This document shows positions 10,721-22,439 of a DNA stretch of 64,000 nt, in pieces (within the stretch, counting starts at the first letter, position 1; each line of letters opens with the position of its first letter). The translations under genes and the position numbers were made by a program. Source of the DNA: Pyxicephalus adspersus (Eukaryota; Chordata; Amphibia; Anura; Pyxicephalidae); NCBI RefSeq assembly GCF_032062135.1, contig NC_092858.1, forward strand, positions 170,922,622-170,986,621, in the 5' to 3' direction. The notes below the pieces were generated by a model. The model made no database searches. It was not told the origin of the DNA and saw only the letters and a program-made list of their open reading frames with translations.

Positions 10721-11020
10721 TCCAATGGCTAAGTGGTTAGCACTCTGGCCATTGCAGTGCTAGGTCTCAGGTTTGGATCTCGGCCAGTACAGTATCTGCA
10801 TGGAGTTTGCAGGTTCTCCCCAAGTTTGCATGGGTTTCCTCCCACATCCCATAAAAAAACATGCAGTTAAGCTAATCAGCTTCCCCCCAAAATTAACCTT
10901 AGCCTGTTCTAAAGACATATGACTATGGTAGGGACATTGTGAGCCCCTTTCAGAAACAGCTAGGGATATGATTATGGACTTTGTACAGTGCTGCATAATA
11001 TGTTGGTGCTATATAATAAT
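10721..11020 (+). mobile_element. tRNA-headed SINE with L2-type tail
   Basis: The 5' part looks like a tRNA: 'gctaagtggttagcactctg' resembles a Pol III A box and 'aggtttggatct' a B box. The body has 'tctgcatggagtttgcaggt', and the 3' end 'gtacagtgctgcataatatg' plus 'ttggtgctatata' matches the L2-type tail found at about twenty places in this window. Reverse copies are at 33262, 33750 and 35858. It depends on a LINE for movement, presumably the one with the matching tail. Confidence 0.8.
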
Positions 11021-12594
11021 TCACATGTATTGTAGTGCACCACAGCACACATTATTGCACTGGATCATGTGTTGGCAAATATGGTGCATATCTGATTTTT
11101 TGTTTGCCACATTTTGCTGCAATGCCTTCCACTAATAACATGTAAAGGCGAGAAAAACGTCACATTATTGGGTGCATTACCACAACCCATCAGATAAAAG
11201 GGATTGCATTGGCCATTGCCATACTGTACGTTAGGGCTGTACATATATTTTAAAGCTACAAGTCTAGTTAACCTGAAGAAAACAATTCACATTGTTAAAA
11301 AAGTTAAGAATCTTATAAAGGGAATCTGACTTGGAATAAGTGAAATAACTCTTGTTAACAAACGCATGGTAATGCATGAGAAAGGTCTGAAGCTGCACTA
11401 AGTGTTGCTCAATCATCCGTTTAATAATCAACTCTTCGGCTACAAGTTTTTGGCTAATTGGATTCAGTGAACGCCTCTCCGTCTGCTTGTCCAAGCATCA
11501 AATCTCTACAGCGACATCAATCATGATCAAGACATTTTAAAGACAAGTTTTCCAATTGATAATTCGTAACCACTGTCTTGCAGTGAATGAGTTTAGGATT
11601 TTTTTCAGACAAGATCTACACACATGTGGGACACTTGCAATAACTTGTGGAGGGGTCTGAGCCCTAAAAAGTATCAGACGTGCAAACCCTTGGTGTTCAA
11701 CGGCGCAAAGACTCAAAGACAAGTTGAAGGTTGAGGTAGGCAGCGAGCAGCCATAGTCAGGAACAATCCAAGGTTGGTAACTGGTGAAGCAGCATTAGAG
11801 ATCAGGGGGGCAGGAAGGTGAGATGGAACACACAGGTTCATGGGAGGCTTGATGGTACAACGTAGCACCATTGCTCCAGGATATGGCGCCAGCATTACAA
11901 TTACAACCCAGAGGAGCCCTGGCCATGGATTATGCCAGACCTGGCCATGGATAAAAAAAGTACAGATAGAGTTGGGGTTTCAATTCGGCAAAATGAAATG
12001 TATTGAAAAACATAAACACTCATAGTAATAGTAAACATATGCAATAGTAAGTACAGTCTTAGGTCATGTCCTGTTTAACACTCATAGGATCTGTGATCAT
12101 AGTCTTTATATTGATATTCCTATGCTGTTTCATAATCAACATATAGTCATGTCCTATTTAATACTCTGTGACCATAATCTATACAGCAATGATCCTGTAT
12201 TATTAATGACACTGAGCCTAATGTCTCTTACCCGATGCGTTTCGCCTTCTTCAGGGGTATATTGAGAATGTTAAGAGTGCGGGTCAAAGCAAGGGAAGAG
12301 GTAAAAACTCATGCTATAGAGACAGTATAGCTTCTCAAAAAAGGCCAAGAAGACCATCCATCCTGTCACTACCACATTAGGGAAGGTTCTTAAACTAAAT
12401 GGCATTTGATTGTAGTGGCATGATTGATGAGTGTTCCAAATGGAGAGATTTCCCATCCAGTTGGAGCCTAGATATAGATTTTATTTTTATTCACCAGAAA
12501 AAGCCTATGAGTTTTGGGGGCCACAAAAAATCCCCCTACTTCGGGGCAAAGTAATGGTTGATGCACTAAAAAGAATGATATTTATTGGCATTGG
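11021..12594. other. Intron sequence, one repeat-like motif
   Basis: No gene is recognised. The stretch 'acccgatgcgtttcgcc' at about 12230 followed by 'ttcttcagggg' resembles a motif common in amphibian dispersed repeats, but no second copy is in this window. Confidence 0.35.
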
Positions 12595-12727
12595 AGTCCA
12601 GTGCTTTTTATCACTCCAGTCCAGCTCAAATATTTCTCCATTTCAGCTCCAGTATGACTTCAGTGTAGCTCCGGTATTGCTCCAATTTAGCTCAGGTTCA
12701 GCTCCACTATTGCTCCACTGCAGCTGA
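12595..12727 (+). repeat. Degenerate 'CAGCTCCA' tandem repeat
   Basis: Blocks such as 'cagctccagtatg', 'tagctccggtattgctcca' and 'cagctccactattgctcca' follow each other at irregular 15-30 bp spacing. Confidence 0.55.
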
Positions 12728-13409
12728 CGAACATATATACATTTCAAATACATTACAGCCAAAAGTTTGGCTTTGTGCCCACCAGTTATATCATTTGCAG
12801 ACTTGACTTCCAGTCTAATACTTCACAGGCCCCACTCAAATCATTAAAATTATATTTAGGTTCATCTAAGCAATCACAAAGTGTCTAAGTAATGGGTGAT
12901 GTAAGGCAGATGTGTTATGACCACCATGGAAATAGCACAGTTGGTTTCAGTACCTAAAGCAAATAATGACTGCTAATGGTTTTCATGCACTGCCATCACT
13001 TTATCTTCCTTCTGCTTCTTTTCCGTTGTACCAATGTTGCAAAATAAGGACTGTGTAACCTCAGGGTTTTATGAAAGAGAAGTTGTGTTGAAATAGATGC
13101 TGCGGATGGCCTTTGTTTATTTAGTATTTCAGATCAGACTGTTCAGATTCAGACTGAGTTTGCCATCAACCCACATTGCATTCAATTCCAATTCCACCTT
13201 CATATTTCCCAGCTGTTCCTGATTTGGAGGGCCTGTTTCCTCCCCAGTTGTCCCTCATTTTTGGATGGACAGCTCCAAATTATTCGACCTGTGATTGGAA
13301 AACCTTGCGGCTTTAGTGCTGCAGAAGCAGAATTGTCAGCTGTATACAAAAAGTTAAAAGCTACTGGATTTTTCCAAACTTCAGAAAAAAGCATTTTGAA
13401 GAGACAATA
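12728..13409. other. Intron sequence, nothing recognised
   Basis: No exon or repeat family is seen in this interval. Confidence 0.4.
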
Positions 13410-13635
13410 CAGTGACTTCAAAAGTATTCAGACCCCCTTCACTTTTTTATGTTGCAGCCTGATGTACCCCATATTGACAAACGTGTATATAATTTTTTTT
13501 TTTTTTTTTAATTTAATAAAAGAAAAAGTTGAAATGTCACATTTACATAAGTATTTACACCTTTTCCAACAACACATGAAATTTAGCTCAGGTGCCTCCC
13601 ACTCCATTGGAGTCCACCTGTTCCACAGTGCCAAG

Positions 13636-13839
13636 GATCTCAGACTGGCCCAAAGGTTCATCTTCAGACATGGCAATGACCCAATGCACACTGTGAAGAC
13701 AACACAGAAGGGGTCCAGCCAGAGACCTGACTTGAACCCTATCGAACATCTCCAGAAAGCCCTGCAAATGGCCGTCCATCCGCGGTCCCCATTCAACCTG
13801 ACTGAGCTTGAGAGAGTTTGCAAAGAATGTTCCAAATGA
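13636..13839 (+). pseudogene. Tc1 transposase C-terminal relic
   Basis: The frame reads through QRFIFRHGNDP, corresponding to the family's region around the second catalytic aspartate, and then PDLNPIEHLQKAL, which holds the last catalytic acidic residue in the NPIE motif. It continues to a C-terminus with NLTELERVCKE, typical for this family. The DNA-binding N-terminal half and part of the catalytic core between these motifs are missing. It cannot encode an active enzyme. The similarity to the Tc1 transposase family is clear; the frame upstream of this part is not transposase. Confidence 0.85.
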
Positions 13840-13863
13840 CAAAGCTTGTTCCATCATACTTAA

Positions 13864-14237
13864 AGCGGAACTAAACTAAAAATAAAAAAATCACACTTAC
13901 CTTTAATCCCGCAGACCCTCCGGTCCCGCATCATACTAAAAGACCTCTTCATCGTGGTGGAAGGGCTGGGCGCCCCCCATCACCCGTCTTCTCTTCCGTC
14001 TTTTTCTTGTCTTCTTGCTACGTCACCCAATTTCCCACCAGGCTGAAAAAAGAGAGAGCTGATCTCACTGCCCATGCATGAGATACACATCTCTTGCCCC
14101 GCTCTCGGGCATGTGCAGAAGGAGCACCCAGAGCCTCCCGGGATGCGTGACGTAGGTAGCCCGGAAGGCGCTGCACTCCTATTCATTCTTGATAACCAAT
14201 TCGGTGCTGCACCCAAAAAAATGAATTAAGGTCCGCT
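13864..14237 (-). mobile_element. TTAA-flanked MITE nested in the Tc1 relic
   Basis: The ends 'agcgga' and 'tccgct' are inverted and flanked on both sides by TTAA (13860-13863 and 14238-14241), the target duplication of piggyBac-type elements. The interior is GC-rich and has 'ccgggatgcgtgacgtaggt', shared with the reverse strand of the element at 43392-43886. It is non-coding. Strand is assigned arbitrarily from that comparison. Confidence 0.7.
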
Positions 14238-14486
14238 TTAAAAAGACCTGAGGCTGTAATTGCTGCCAAATGTGCTTCAACTAAGTACTAAGTAAAAGTT
14301 CTGAATTCTTATGGAAATGTGAGATTTCAGTTTTAATACATTTACCTAAATGTCTGCTTTCACTTTTTGATTATGAATGAAGATTAATGTAGAAAAAAAA
14401 AAGAATGTGAACTATTGTAGCATCGGGCTGTAACATAACAAAATTGACGAGAGTGAAGGAGAGCTGAATACTTATTGAAGCCACTG

Positions 14487-16179
14487 TATACGGGAAAATA
14501 TATAGCAGAGATGTACTGTTTTGGGGGTTTTTTGTACTTTTTTTTGGGGGGGGGGTTTTGCTCTTTAAGCTTTTTTGGGCCTTTAAACGACGTCTCCTGA
14601 AACATAATCCCTTTTGAGCTGTTTTTCATGTATAATATTATTTGGTCACCTGCAGTAAATAACGCTTTGGAGACAGCCGGGTGTGTCCGTGCAAATGTCC
14701 ACATTAATAACTGAGCAAGTCATCATCATCCGGCCACCGGGGCAGAGATATCCTAGCACGGCAGCATTAGTTCCACCCTAATACATCTGGCAAGCCCAAA
14801 TAATCTTGGGGTTTGCAGACTTGTAGTCAGTCGGCCCTGGATGTCTGATCTGACAAGAGAAGTCAGACCTCTGAGCCCTGCACATGATATATCAGCAGAT
14901 AGCAGAAAAGATGTCGCCCCTGACCAGCGGGTGGGATTGCTATGTGGTCATGGTCTTCCTGTGACATCATCGGGAGGGGATCTGACAATGGAGCCAGTGT
15001 AACATGTTCTCATGAAGTCATCCAGACTGTTATATAATGGTCAAACAGGTTACCGCAGCCAGGAAATGTTTATTGACAAGGAAAAGCACGCAGAGGAAAC
15101 TATGAAAACATAGGAGAAACAGAACAGAATTATTATGTAATGAAGGGTGAAGTGCAATTAAAGCAGCTCTGTAATCATTAATATATCAATAAATGACAAG
15201 AATACCTGGATTTCCTTGAATTCAATGCAGTTTGGAGGGGAGGGCAGAGGGAAATGAGCGTATCACTGTGCTGCTTCTCCATTCACTGCCCAGACATAGG
15301 CCGGTGGAAGGTCAATGACAACCTGGGCTTGGAGGAAGTGGTTGAATGATTCCAGCCATTAGACTGAAGACACCTGGAGGCAAATAGAAGTACTACAGGG
15401 GGCAAATATCTTGATTTAAACTGAAATTTGCAGTTATTTTATCTTTTCATAGTCTAGTCAATTTTATCTTGCTTTATGTAGCTGGGGCTTTATATAAGAC
15501 CAGCTTTTGTAGGGCTAGAGCCCCTGTAAAATTGTTTTACCTGTCTGGACTTCAACAGGGAGTCCCTGTGGCCAGAGAGTGGTAAGAAATGCAAACCTTT
15601 ACAATTGCCAGCAAATCAGGACTAGAAAGTAAATCTCATGTATGCAATGGTGACTTCCTCCTACTTTTGAGAGATTTTTCTCACTTCCTGTTTGTCCAGG
15701 TCAGGAAGTGAAGCAAAGTTTCCCCAATAAAACACAAGCAGTCCTCAGTTACTAAAACCCGATGCAGCTAAGCAAGGAGCATGTTCAGCAATGGCCTCCT
15801 TCCAGGACAGGTTCCCTTTAACAAATCTCCCCGTGTCCCCATGACTTGGCACTTGCAGCTCTGCAGGCAGCCAATCCTTTGCTATTTATAAATGCAGATA
15901 CGTGATACTCATCCGCTACTATATCTGCCTAATGGATCATAACAGAGAAAATAGAACAATAACTCCAAAGCCATTTACTGCAACCAGGGCCAATTTATGC
16001 TGGAGGTATAACGAGGGATCTCGTAAATGGGGTTTAAAGCGTTTATTGCCTGATAAACGGACATTTTCTTTCCATAGTCAGTTATATCGTATCTCCTGAG
16101 AATTGATATTTTCTGCAAGCTCCATTCAGACTTTATGGGAGAATGCAAGACATTGTATACTGCTTTATATGGCCTAGAG
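14487..16179. other. Intron sequence, nothing recognised
   Basis: A T/G-rich run is at 14519-14556. The remainder is mixed unique-looking sequence without exon signals that match a known protein. Confidence 0.4.
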
Positions 16180-16477
16180 CAGGGGTCGGCAAACTCCGGC
16201 CTTTAGGCCAGATATGGCCTAGCCGGTAGTTCGTTCCGGCCTAATGCCATCCGGCAACCCGGGTTTCCGGCCGTATCTGACCGTGGGGGTTAAGAACTAC
16301 CAGAGCTGCCAGAGCTGTTGTTCCCCTTGCAATGCATACGGAGGTGAGGGATTTCACTTTAGGGGGCATTCCCTGGTGGTGGGCAGAGCCATTATGGCGG
16401 GACTCAGAGTCCGGCCTAGTGTGCCCCCAGCCCAACCCGGAAATGGCCTATTGGCCATGAAAGTTTGCCGACCCCTG
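16180..16477. mobile_element. hAT-type MITE, full length
   Basis: The element starts 'caggggtcggcaaact' and ends 'agtttgccgacccctg', perfect 16-bp inverted repeats. It is flanked by the 8-bp direct repeat 'gcctagag' at 16172-16179 and 16478-16485, the hAT target-site size. It is 298 bp and non-coding. The left breakpoint of the 6.17 kb duplication lies inside it at 16273/16274. Confidence 0.9.
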
Positions 16478-16486
16478 GCCTAGAGC

Positions 16487-16730
16487 AATGTTTCTCAACC
16501 AGGGTTCCTTTAGAGGTGGCTGGGGCTTCCTTGAGCAATTTGTCTCTGTTTAAGTGACACCAATTAGCTTTTTTGCTATCTGTAAGGGTGACATTTTTCC
16601 CAATGGTCCTAAGGGACATTCTGACCACCACACTAATATAGTGTGAGTATAGTAATTATAGCCTGGGTTTCACCAAGACCAGAAAGTTATCTCAAGGGTT
16701 CCCCCATGTTAAAAAGGTTAAGAAAGGCTG
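16487..16730 (+). mobile_element. 'TTTCTCAACCAGGGTT' MITE, copy 3
   Basis: It starts 'tgtttctcaaccagggttcc' and ends 'aaaaaggttaagaaaggctg', with the usual 'ggtgacatttttccc' and 'accagaaagttatctcaa' blocks. This is one of the most complete copies in the window. Its left edge lies directly beside the hAT MITE target duplication. Confidence 0.8.
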
Positions 16731-16796
16731 ATCTAGTGGCTGTCTGTATTTAGCAATCTCTCTGCATTTATAATCGGGAACTGCTGAGATAAAAGT

Positions 16797-16918
16797 AGTC
16801 ACACATGGGGTCTATTAATAAAGACGTTCACTGAAACATTTCCTGCTGGAGAATAAATGACTGCCATTGAAACACACAGACCTGGAAGATTCATTGCTTT
16901 ATAAACAGACCCCATAGA
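16797..16918. mobile_element. Small palindromic 'ATTCACTGAAACA' MITE, copy 1
   Basis: The left arm 'taataaagacgttcactgaa' and the right arm 'gattcattgctttataaaca' are inverted relatives, with 'ccattgaaacacac' between. Related elements are at 22963, 37537 and 37971. Confidence 0.55.
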
Positions 16919-17003
16919 ATGGAATAGTCTTCTTTTCTTTTATTGTTTTGGATAGAAGAAAATAAAAAGTGAATATGCAGAGTGTTGAACCCATATATAT
17001 TTT

Positions 17004-17146
17004 TAAGCCGGCTGGTAAGAAGCTGTAGGTGGGTGACTGCCCCTGTATTGTGACCCACCTCTTCAGTAATTACACAAAAATAGCCGGGTGGTCACTGAAA
17101 AATGCCAAGTGGTGCGCCCAGCTAAAAGGGACTGGGGAGAAAATTG
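17004..17146 (+). mobile_element. 'GGTGCGCCCAGCTAAAAG' MITE, copy 2
   Basis: It contains 'cccctgtattgtgaccca', 'gccgggtggtcactgaaaaa' and 'ggtgcgcccagctaaaag'. Confidence 0.7.
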
Positions 17147-17305
17147 ATACAAGGTGGTTACTTAATACAATATAAAATCAATGGATAATATGGTATAAAA
17201 TAATAATACATAATAACAGTATTAAATATAATATAATAATAATAGGAATAGTAAATACAATATACTGTATGATGTTTCCTAATCATTCAAAGTACTGTAT
17301 ATCGA

Positions 17306-17722
17306 AAGCTGCGTACACACTTCCAATAATTATCGTTGGAAATGAATGACTGATCGGCTGAAAATCGTTCACAAAAAAAGGTGACCAACGACTCCGGCGA
17401 ACAAGGATTGACGTTGGAAATGAACGACCGTCACAGCGGATCTGATTGGCCGGCGATCGTTCGCTATCTATCGTGTGTATGGTTGTTCAGTGATCGTGCA
17501 TGTTTCTGCAAACTCTTCACACTTTCTCCTTTACATGTCACTTCCTGCATCGTTCTAACGATTCTATCCAGCGTGTGTACACTATTGGTGGATTATATTT
17601 GAACGACTGTATCGTTACAGCAGGTACAGAATTGTGCACAATAGGATCGTTCAAATATAATCGTTGATCAGTCGTAATCGTTCGTTTTCTAACGATAATT
17701 ATTGGAAGTGTGTACCTAGCTT
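17306..17722. mobile_element. Palindromic 'GCGTACACAC' MITE
   Basis: The ends 'aagctgcgtacacacttcc' and 'ggaagtgtgtacctagctt' are inverted repeats extended by 'aataattatcgtt' and 'aacgataattatt'. The interior has several further CGTTC/GAACG foldback motifs. The termini resemble those at 1478-1755 and 31993-32306. It is duplicated at 23472-23888. Confidence 0.8.
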
Positions 17723-17947
17723 AATGCTAAAGCTTTTCTTTCTCACTTTGAATTGGGAAGGCTTTAAACACCATCAGGTTTTGTTCTTGCCATTTTTGTC
17801 CTGTTAGGTGGACTTTTCTTTAGTTCCTGTCATGTAGGAAATGAGAAGAAATTTCTCCAAAATGAGAAAAAGTTTCTTTTTGGGGTTTGGAGCACCTGGC
17901 ACAGTCATACCCTTGGGGTATATTTTAAAATGCTTATTGACTATTAT

Positions 17948-18060
17948 TATTATTAATATTATTATTATGGATTTCTATATATTACAGGATTTATATAATT
18001 TATATAGTGCCAAACATATTACGCAGCATTGTACATTAAATGTTGCATCATACAACCAAT
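17948..18060 (-). repeat. L2-type LINE 3' tail, diverged
   Basis: A (ATT)n tract is followed by 'atttatatagtgccaaacat' and 'attacgcagcattgtacatt', the reverse complement of the family tail. Confidence 0.75.
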
Positions 18061-18111
18061 GTGTTCTGGAGAAAGAACCCTTTCACAAATGACACAAATT
18101 TGCACTCAGGC

Positions 18112-18420
18112 AGCTTTTTGTTGCCGATGGGGCAGGTGAGGTCCCTTCTGCAATAAAACATACTTACCTGCCTGATTTCTGTATCTGCATATGCACAGGT
18201 CAGCATAGGAAGCCATCAGCCATCCCAGCTGCTGGGCCTGAATGAACTCCATGCCCGTGCAGGAGTTTCATCATCCCTGCCAAGGCCAATCAAAAGGACC
18301 CGAGATTGACCAGGACAGAAAAAGAAAGAAGACGGTGATGGTTATTTTATTGCAGAAGGGACATTGCTTGGACCTGCCTGATTGCAAATTTTTGATAAAA
18401 GGGTTTTAGTTCCACTTCAT
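18112..18420. mobile_element. Foldback MITE with 'TCCCTTCTGCAATAAAA' arms
   Basis: The perfect 17-bp inverted repeat is at 18142-18158 and 18345-18361. The outer sequence 'ggcaggtgag' and 'acctgcctg' is also partly inverted. A diverged relative in opposite orientation is at 58900-59210. Confidence 0.65.
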
Positions 18421-21400
18421 TATCCTGACGAAATACTTCTCTTAGCCCCTGCTCTTCCTCTTTACCCCACCCCAGCCCTGGAATAAGGGGTCTCTCAATG
18501 TCCTCTTATACAATGCAAGACCATAAGCAAGGGATCGGGTGAATAAACAATGAAGAGCTTCATAGAACCCATCATCCATCACATAACCAAGGATGTTCAA
18601 CGTAACCCTGTAGACCCAATGAGTTCTACCAAAGGGGATTTTAGCAAACTAAAGTTCGGCATTAAGTTAGGCTTTCTTTGCTTACTGTCCTTGCATGCAG
18701 GCACTGAAGGCTGGAGGAGTAGGTAGCTTTTAGAAAGAGGGGACTAGTAGAGGACTCCGAAGGTTGATGATGATTATTTGCATTCCAATGATTAGGTAGG
18801 AAAGTAACACTTTCGAATGTGTGTTGGGACCATGGCATGATCACACTGTGGGATCGTATGAATAATAATTACACAAATTTTCATGGATACACAATGGGAA
18901 CCCGTGGTTTGTCCATGCAGGACTTGGAGCTTACACAGAGCTGTTTCTCTCTCTGCCCCCATGTGATCACCACCATTAGTTAGCGAGTGACATGTTCCTC
19001 CATACCTGGAAGTACCGGGTATTTTAATTTCGCTCTCACCAGTCTAACAATTTGGCAGATTAGAAAAGGACAGGAATTATAAGCAGTTGGTGGGCTGCCA
19101 TTGCATTGAGCCCATGGCTTTACCACACAAGGGCAAAGCGCGTTCCGTGATCATTGAGTGCCCCATTCTCGCGGCTGCTGCACCTGTTGGCACTCCTAAG
19201 TACAAATTGTTCACTGGGAAGAGGTGACCTGTGCACCAGTTCTATTTTCAGACCTATTTTGAAACACATATGAAGTCATCCCGGCTCTTGAACAGCAGTC
19301 TCTTTCTCTCACCGCAGCCTCAGCGAAATTTGTTGTTGGTTGTTTGATAATTGGTTCACTTCCCGCACGCTCTCCAGATGTTTCCTGTAGAACGCAGCTC
19401 GGGGAGCCGGTATAATTAACCCTGATTAGGGTACAAGATGTCTGCTGATGATTTGGTGGCTGGCTGCACCAGGCCTAGCACGCAAAGCTAAAGCATCAAC
19501 CTGGACAAATTGATTGAAAATGCAAACCGTATGTGGTTCATTAAAAAAAACGCTTTATAACAGCAGCCATACTATGCTGAGTTCTTATTGTCATGTTACA
19601 CAGAATATTTTCCTTCACTATGAATATGCTGATCACCCAAGCTCCCCTTTCTATATAGGGACCAATTAGATTATACCCATGTGATTATGGGTAAAAATAA
19701 TGGAGATAAATATGTGTATGGAGTTGCATACGTCACCTATACCCTCCTCCATGAGTGTGAGTAGAATGGATTAACTAAAGGATTTTAGACTGTTCACTTA
19801 GTAAATTATCACACCTCAAGGGTTCGTTCACTTAGCTTATCATGAGAACATCCTCAATGCTCAATCACATCCAAATTGATTTTTGCTTTTTGTTTTGTAT
19901 TACCCAAAGCATGAAATCTGATGAAAGTGTTTTTTGTAGTGTAGGACAACTGTGTTAACATTCAATAGGAGTATAGCATGTTCACTTTCCCATAAAATAT
20001 TCACCTATTTTATTTACTAGTTACTAGTTTTATTTATTTATTTTAATCTCTATTTCATGAAAAGTTACTTGGAAATATCCAATCACACAGGGTTTCCGCT
20101 TGCAAGTGGACAAAGAAAGTCAGCATAGCTTCATCTCATTCAGTGAGTAAACTAAAAATTCCCTGGCACAGTATACAAGCTTTTCACTATTATTATTATT
20201 TCATAGGTCAGGTATACATATGTAACATTGGGGTCAGTGTTTTCACAACTTCTACCCAAGATTCACACATTTCTTACATAAGATTTAAATTATGTGCAAT
20301 TTATGTCATTTTTTTGTATTGAATCACCAGATATAAAATGTTAAATGTTTTCACTGTTTCTGTTTTGTAAACTTTCCCAATAAAAACATTTTGAACCATA
20401 AAAATCTGCCAAACTTGAAAAAAAACTGATAAATCGACACCCTAGGTTTATTTTTGGGTTTTCAGGCAAGCAGATTTTATATATAATGACAAATGTTTGT
20501 TTTATTGTTATGGAATGTAAGAGGGAACGTTTGGAATTCCTGTTTGTATTGCTATTTCCTCTTTTGTCATCACTTCTGTTTGATTGATTGATTGGAGGTG
20601 AGTACTGCTTGACCCGATCATTGTTTTCGATCAGAAAACCCCTCGTATCAAATGATCCCTGCAAGATATTGCTTTGATTTTAAAGGGGTTGACAGCAAAA
20701 TCAATTGAACTTTGCAACATGTGCGCCCACAGTATAGAAACTACCCCTGCCCTCTGGTGAGTATGGGGCAAATACCCATTTATTAGAATCCCCCTGGTAG
20801 TGCTAGCATCATTCCTGATGGTCATTTGTCCCTGTTAGTGTGATGGGGAAACCCTGCTCTTTCTGCAACGAGTACTGAGACTGTTGAGAGCAGCTGATGT
20901 GAATGACACAACGATGACCCCAGAATACATCACATTCACCCTACACCGCACCCTCTGACTCCTGCAGCTTGCACATCACCGTCACTGGCTCTTTAAGCGT
21001 GCCATGGCTCACAGCAGGAGGGGGATTCAGCTGAGCACTCTGGGATTCTGTATAAGACACCATGTGACATGTTATTATCCCTGCTGATAACCAGTCACAG
21101 CGGTCACCCATTTATCGTTAATTCCATCGAGAAGGGAGGGTTACGGCCTGGTGGCCAGGCTCCGCCATGTATGCGCGGTCTGCTTGTTGTCAGGCTGCTG
21201 CATTGTGGCATTGTGTGTTCCGCTCCTCCGGCACCCTCTGGATTGTCACAGATGACCTATTCGGACCAGCTGTTCATCTCATAACATTCCGCTGGTAATC
21301 TTCAAGGACCGACGGGCATTTCTCCAATGCTTCTGGGATTCTTCATGATTCTGTGAGTTCTGGATTCTGAGCAGGTCGCTATTTTCATAAGTCGGATGAG

Positions 21401-21916
21401 TCGGTTTTGGATGCCTGCGTGCGGCTCTAGTGTAGCCCGGTCCCTGGTGGTGCTCACCATTACATTGACCCGTTTGGTTAATTTTTCCCCATGCCATCAG
21501 CTATTGGTGGTCATGTGACCCAGATGCATTACAATGTTACAATTTTTCTTGCTATATTGTTTCTCTGTTGTTTGTCCACTTACTAGTGATATACATTAGA
21601 ATTGTATATACCACACTTGTTGTGTCACTTTTACTATAAGGAGGGGTCTTTATTTTAAACTTGGTGACTTGTAAGAGTCAGTAACAGCAAACTCGAACAT
21701 TTAAAAGAAAATGGAAAGTTTGAAACATATTTGCAGATGCTGGTAATGTTTTGGTTGCTTATGGGACAAAATTGGTGGTGATGGTGTGGAGGGGGGGCGT
21801 TGTTCTGCCTTTTTCTGTATAAACAATGGAAGTTTGTAGGAGGGTGATGAGTGCTTGCCATTCTGCAATATAGTTATGTCAAATGTAAGAATGGATCATC
21901 TCAGGGGTGCCATATA
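18421..21916. other. Intron sequence without recognised repeats
   Basis: About 3.5 kb free of the MITE and LINE families seen elsewhere in the window. Two parts, near 19130-19450 and 20860-21500, are more GC-rich with a unique appearance and might be regulatory DNA. No exon with homology was recognised on either strand. Confidence 0.35.
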
Positions 21917-21938
21917 ATATATATATATATATATATAC
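21917..21938. repeat. (TA)n microsatellite
   Basis: A run of alternating T and A of about 22 bases. The duplicated copy is at 28087-28108. Confidence 0.9.
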
Positions 21939-22439
21939 CCCCTATGTGCAATGTAGCACAGATAAGCATAGAATAATACAATAGCTACATATTCCATCAG
22001 ATTCAGATGTGAATTTTGATCTCTGCATTTGTAATGTCATTTTACGGTTTATAATTGAACCTGCCAGCCACTGCAACAGGTACTTATGTCTACCTTTACA
22101 CCTTTAGGATGCTTTTTTAAGCTCAAACTTTTGAAGTGAATATAAAAGTCAACCAGCCGAAATTTGCACATTTCCTCTTGTGTTCAACAAGTGTTTTTTC
22201 ACGGTGCCGAAACCTGTGTCCCTTTCCCCGATCTTCTGTATCTGTGTCATGGATGTTCAGGCATTTAATGTTTCCTAAATGTTTTGCTGTATGGCAGTTA
22301 CCGGCCTGTTAGGAAATGTGTACACTGCTTTATATCTGAAGCAATCATTGTCATTATGCAATGCCACAACTGCTACCAATGTTCCCTGTTTGTGTGCAGG
22401 GGTGGGGGTTTGTTTTTGGCAACCTAGTTGCAAAAACAA
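21939..22439. other. Intron sequence, end of duplication unit 1
   Basis: No exon or repeat was identified. It ends at the junction with the second unit. Confidence 0.4.

Larger units (their letters stand above)
13410..14486 (+). mobile_element. Tc1-like transposon, defective
   Basis: The ends 'cagtgacttcaaaagtattc' and 'gaatacttattgaagccactg' are inverted repeats flanked by the TA dinucleotides expected for Tc1/mariner target sites (13408-13409 and 14487-14488). The interior holds a transposase C-terminal relic at 13636-13839 and is interrupted by a 374-bp element at 13864-14237. Without that insert it would be about 700 bp, less than half an intact Tc1, so the N-terminal part of the transposase is deleted. 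Confidence 0.85.
16274..22439 (+). repeat. 6.17 kb tandem duplication, unit 1
   Basis: The unit runs from 'tatctgaccg' inside a hAT MITE to 'gttgcaaaaacaa'. The next 6170 bp (22440-28609) repeat it in the same orientation. By eye about 17 substitutions and one 4-bp insertion separate the copies, which is roughly 99.7% identity. All transposons inside occupy the same sites in both copies, so they predate the duplication. Confidence 0.95.

Noticed and set aside
10721..10790. tRNA gene at the head of the SINE
   Set aside because: The A and B boxes are degenerate and no cloverleaf with intact anticodon arm forms; it is the tRNA-derived head of a SINE.
13261..13839. 192-codon frame as a host gene
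   Set aside because: The second part is Tc1 transposase and the first part is unrelated intron sequence read through by chance.
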